NCBI GenBank assembly: GCA_964035575.1
Contig: OZ037836.1
Span: forward strand, 2,046,001-2,110,000
DNA length: 64,000 nucleotides
Direction of reading: 5' to 3'
Source of the DNA: Rhynchopus sp. YZ270_cl-10
Taxonomy: Eukaryota; Euglenozoa; Diplonemea; Diplonemida; Diplonemidae
Part shown: positions 63,738 to 64,000 of the stretch, one piece after another
How positions within the stretch are numbered: the stretch's first letter is position 1
How the letters are laid out: every line of letters starts with the position of its first letter
The notes under the pieces: model-generated
Databases searched by the model: none
What the model was told of the DNA's origin: nothing
What the model saw: the letters and a program-made list of their open reading frames with translations, nothing else
Program-made: the position numbers and the translations under genes

Positions 63738-63855
63738 CCAAACTTAGTGAATTGTTGTAACGCTCAGTGACTTGTCCAAACTTAGTTACTTGTTGTAACG
63801 CTTAGTGACTTGTCCACGTGGGTGGCATGTCCACTCTTAGTTACTTGTTGTAAAT
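63738..63855. repeat. Tandem block around ACTTAGT(T/G)ACTTGTTGTAACGC
   Basis: TGTCCAAACTTAGTGAATTG, TGTCCAAACTTAGTTACTTG and TGTCCACTCTTAGTTACTTG occur in order, each followed by TTGTAA. Three degenerate units of about 40-55 bases. Confidence 0.8.
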
Positions 63856-63917
63856 ACGGCCCGGCTTTGAGCGCACAAACAAAAGACCCGATATTTTTGC
63901 GTGTCACATTCCCTCAA

Positions 63918-63944
63918 TTCAAGTGTGAGTCACTCACACTTGAA
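63918..63944. repeat. Perfect 27-base palindrome
   Basis: Thirteen-base arms TTCAAGTGTGAGT and ACTCACACTTGAA around a single C. With so short a loop it is more likely a dimeric protein site or cruciform than an RNA hairpin. Confidence 0.9.
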
Positions 63945-63962
63945 GTCATGTGCCACTGCGTG

Positions 63963-64000
63963 GGTACCTGTGTACCTGTGTACCTGTGTTCACAGTACAC
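63963..64000 (+). repeat. Octamer repeat passing into a heptamer-like end
   Basis: GGTACCTG and two TGTACCTG units (63971-63986) are followed by TGTTCACAGTACAC, which resembles the heptamer of 10961-11247. The array probably continues beyond the window. Confidence 0.7.

Overview
The window reads as nuclear DNA of a unicellular eukaryote. It holds spaced single genes with long repeat-rich intergenic DNA, at least two GTATGT...AG introns, Kozak-like ACCATGG starts, AATAAA-rich 3' ends, and no operons, Shine-Dalgarno sites, rRNA or convincing tRNA. Every gene I can support lies on the + strand. Most starts are preceded, 10 to 50 bases upstream, by a pyrimidine-rich tract and a CACAG/ACAG acceptor-like site. 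One-sided gene order with an acceptor site just before each start is typical of euglenozoans (kinetoplastids, diplonemids), which use spliced-leader trans-splicing. That placement is an inference, not a proof.

The dominant content is an expanded family of proteins with an N-terminal ubiquitin-like (UBL) domain, a conserved linker and 5 to 10 leucine-rich repeats of the BspA type, each exactly 25 residues (75 bp). There are two subfamilies. Family A (12895, 34998, 40167, 56067) starts MDVTIKGYDD and ends in a basic KRSRDE...KRQRHAQ tail. Family B (14900, 19179, 22188, 24090, 26677, 28504, 31816, 53927) starts MEICVKSFDGE and ends in CVCM, which resembles a CaaX prenylation box. Six B copies are intact; the 14900 copy is split by a satellite-bearing insertion, and the 31816 copy is frameshifted and split by a second insertion.

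Other genes: 4683-8669, best read as a three-exon gene for a protein with four ubiquitin-like folds followed by a coiled coil; 42523-49836, a 2437-residue surface-type membrane protein with a signal peptide, a Cys-rich head, about 1,250 residues of PPTPS repeats, an ectodomain and about seven membrane segments; 52070-53320, a protein with three tandem C2HC zinc motifs and a C-terminal RING, a probable ubiquitin ligase. Smaller candidates lie at 30292-30770, about 53670-53845 and 62355-62561.

Layout: 1-4.6 kb repeats and gene debris; 4.7-8.7 kb four-UBL gene; 9-12 kb composite inverted-repeat element; 12.9-35.9 kb mixed A/B array with a piggyBac relic (20246-21455) and a 17-copy 133-bp satellite; 36.3-38.8 kb inverted-repeat element; 40.2-57.2 kb two more A genes, one B gene, the membrane protein and the RING protein; 57.6-64 kb non-coding DNA with two inverted-repeat elements, palindrome clusters and microsatellites.

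UBL domains, LRR recognition surfaces and a RING protein in one locus suggest, as a hypothesis, a fast-evolving ubiquitin-linked recognition system whose members are sent to membrane (B) or nucleus (A).
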